A stretch of DNA of 7,864 bases from an uncultured Nitrospinaceae bacterium (GTDB lineage Bacteria; Nitrospinota; Nitrospinia; Nitrospinales; VA-1). This document shows, in pieces, positions 6,918-7,864 of the stretch (positions are counted from its first letter, which is position 1; every line of letters starts with the position of its first letter). The stretch lies in contig CAJWLY010000065.1 in the NCBI GenBank assembly GCA_913043155.1, positions 1-7,864 of the forward strand. Reading direction: 5' to 3'. Made by a program: the position numbers and the translations under genes. The notes beneath the pieces were generated by a model. That model was given only the letters and a program-made list of their open reading frames with translations. It was not told where the DNA came from and made no database searches.

Positions 6918-7864
6918 TAGGAGCGGAAAAAGTGTCTTTTGCTTCCGAAAAGTTTTTCTATTTTCTCGATCGCTGAGGACAAGGCGACCACGATAACGGA
7001 ATCGCCTTCTTCGATGGTAAGCTCCTTGTCGGGTAACATCATTTCACCGTGACGCAGGATGGCTCCAATCATCGCGTCTCTGGGAAAATTTAAATTGGAG
7101 ATTTTTTTCCCCGCTATGGAGGAGCGAGCGTCTACCACCAATTCCATCACCTCTGCATCTTCGATAAGTTTGAATACGGAAATTGCTCCTCCCTTGCGCA
7201 GGTATTTGAGTGTTGCGCCGACAGTAATCAGCCGCGGATTGATTGTAATATCCACGCCGATTGAATCCAAGATGGGAAGGTATTCCGGATCATTTGTGAT
7301 GACCAGGGCGCGTTTGGAACCGTATTTTTTTGCCAGCAGAGCGGCAAGGATATTGTTTTCGTCATCGTCGGAAAGTGCCATGAAAAAATCAGCATCTTTC
7401 ATATTGATGTCACTGAACAGGTTCAGATCGGTTCCAGTTCCGTGGTGCACCAGGGTTTTGGAAAGCATTTCAGCCGCTTCAGTTGCGGCTTCGCGCGATG
7501 GTTCGATGATACACACATCCTTGATGATCTCCTCCAGGGCCTTTGCAAGGTTGATCGAGAGGCGGTTGGCACCGAAGATGACGATTTTTTTGACCTCGTC
7601 CACCGTCTTATTCAGCATGGGTAAAAGAAACGGCAGAAAGGCCTTGTTCACCAGTGTGTAAATCCGGTCACCAGATTGCAAAACATCTTCGGGTTTTGGG
7701 ATGATGAGTTTGCCATTGCGGACGATGGCGACGATCACAATCAGGTCCAGGTCGGAGATGCTGGCGAGTTCCTTGATACTCTTTCCCGCTAGTGGAGCGT
7801 TTTCCGGTAGATCAAATTCACGCAGCAGGACTTCCCCTTGAGCGAACTCCGCCGCATTGACGGC
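6917..7864 (-). CDS. trkA: Trk potassium uptake regulatory subunit, C-terminal two-thirds (5' end outside window)
   Basis: The frame is open to the right edge, adding 42 residues (starting AVNAAEFAQGEVLLREFD) ahead of the GTG at 7738, which is therefore not the start. The 315 visible residues hold the first RCK-C domain, a second RCK-N domain (starting at KIVIFGANRLS) and a second RCK-C domain ending near the C-terminus. The first nucleotide-binding RCK-N domain lies outside; full TrkA is about 450-480 residues. Recognisable marks are HHGTGTDLNLF, FMALSDDDENNILAALLAKKYG and NPRLITVGATLKYLRKG. TrkA is a peripheral cytoplasmic protein that binds NAD(H) and ATP/ADP and controls TrkH. In the second RCK-N domain the glycine-rich motif, GGGNIG in E. 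coli TrkA, reads GANRLS (7556-7573), so nucleotide binding in that half may be changed or lost, although an acidic residue (CIIEPSRE) remains at the end of the second strand. The stop codon shares a base with the trkH start. Confidence 0.93.
   Translation of the reverse strand, partial: AVNAAEFAQGEVLLREFDLPENAPLAGKSIKELASISDLDLIVIVAIVRNGKLIIPKPEDVLQSGDRIYTLVNKAFLPFLLPMLNKTVDEVKKIVIFGANRLSINLAKALEEIIKDVCIIEPSREAATEAAEMLSKTLVHHGTGTDLNLFSDINMKDADFFMALSDDDENNILAALLAKKYGSKRALVITNDPEYLPILDSIGVDITINPRLITVGATLKYLRKGGAISVFKLIEDAEVMELVVDARSSIAGKKISNLNFPRDAMIGAILRHGEMMLPDKELTIEEGDSVIVVALSSAIEKIEKLFGSKRHFFRS

Noticed and set aside
7059..7661. Plus-strand open frame of 200 codons opposite trkA
   Set aside because: It mirrors conserved trkA codons; the product is a low-complexity Ser/Ala/Arg-rich sequence with no family resemblance.

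Overview
This window carries the end of one gene on the plus strand, converging on a run of five genes on the minus strand. It looks like ordinary chromosome from a Gram-negative bacterium. The AsmA-like protein implies a double membrane, and the sodium-pump and potassium-uptake genes suit a saline or sodium-dependent lifestyle. GC is close to half by eye. None of the four visible minus-strand starts has a recognisable Shine-Dalgarno sequence. I cannot name the lineage; a marine Nitrospinota- or Desulfobacterota-like organism is a guess. I see no tRNA, rRNA, CRISPR array, insertion sequence or phage gene, and no convincing new system.

Left part (1-1930, plus strand): the C-terminal roughly 640 residues of a large AsmA/YhdP-like envelope protein whose beginning lies before the window. 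It is followed by a 50-base convergent gap without a clear terminator.

Middle (1981-5269, minus strand): a complete set of sodium-translocating oxaloacetate decarboxylase genes transcribed oadA-oadB-oadG. OadA removes CO2 from oxaloacetate through a biotin carrier. OadB is the membrane decarboxylase that couples release of CO2 to sodium export. OadG is the small membrane anchor and assembly subunit. The catalytic and ion-coupling residues known from Klebsiella and Vibrio are present in OadA and OadB.

The 175-base gap 5270-5444 is the only sizeable intergenic region. It should hold the oadA promoter and contains a 12-base direct repeat (one mismatch) spaced 31 bases apart, a small GC hairpin and a palindrome touching the oadA start codon.

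Right part (5445-7864, minus strand): trkH, a complete potassium channel-like subunit, overlaps by one base the end of trkA, its regulatory ring subunit, which runs off the right edge. Read in transcription order the block is trkA-trkH-oadA-oadB-oadG. A plausible joint role is potassium uptake alongside sodium export driven by oxaloacetate decarboxylation. The second nucleotide-binding motif of TrkA is degenerate, which is the most notable protein-level oddity here.
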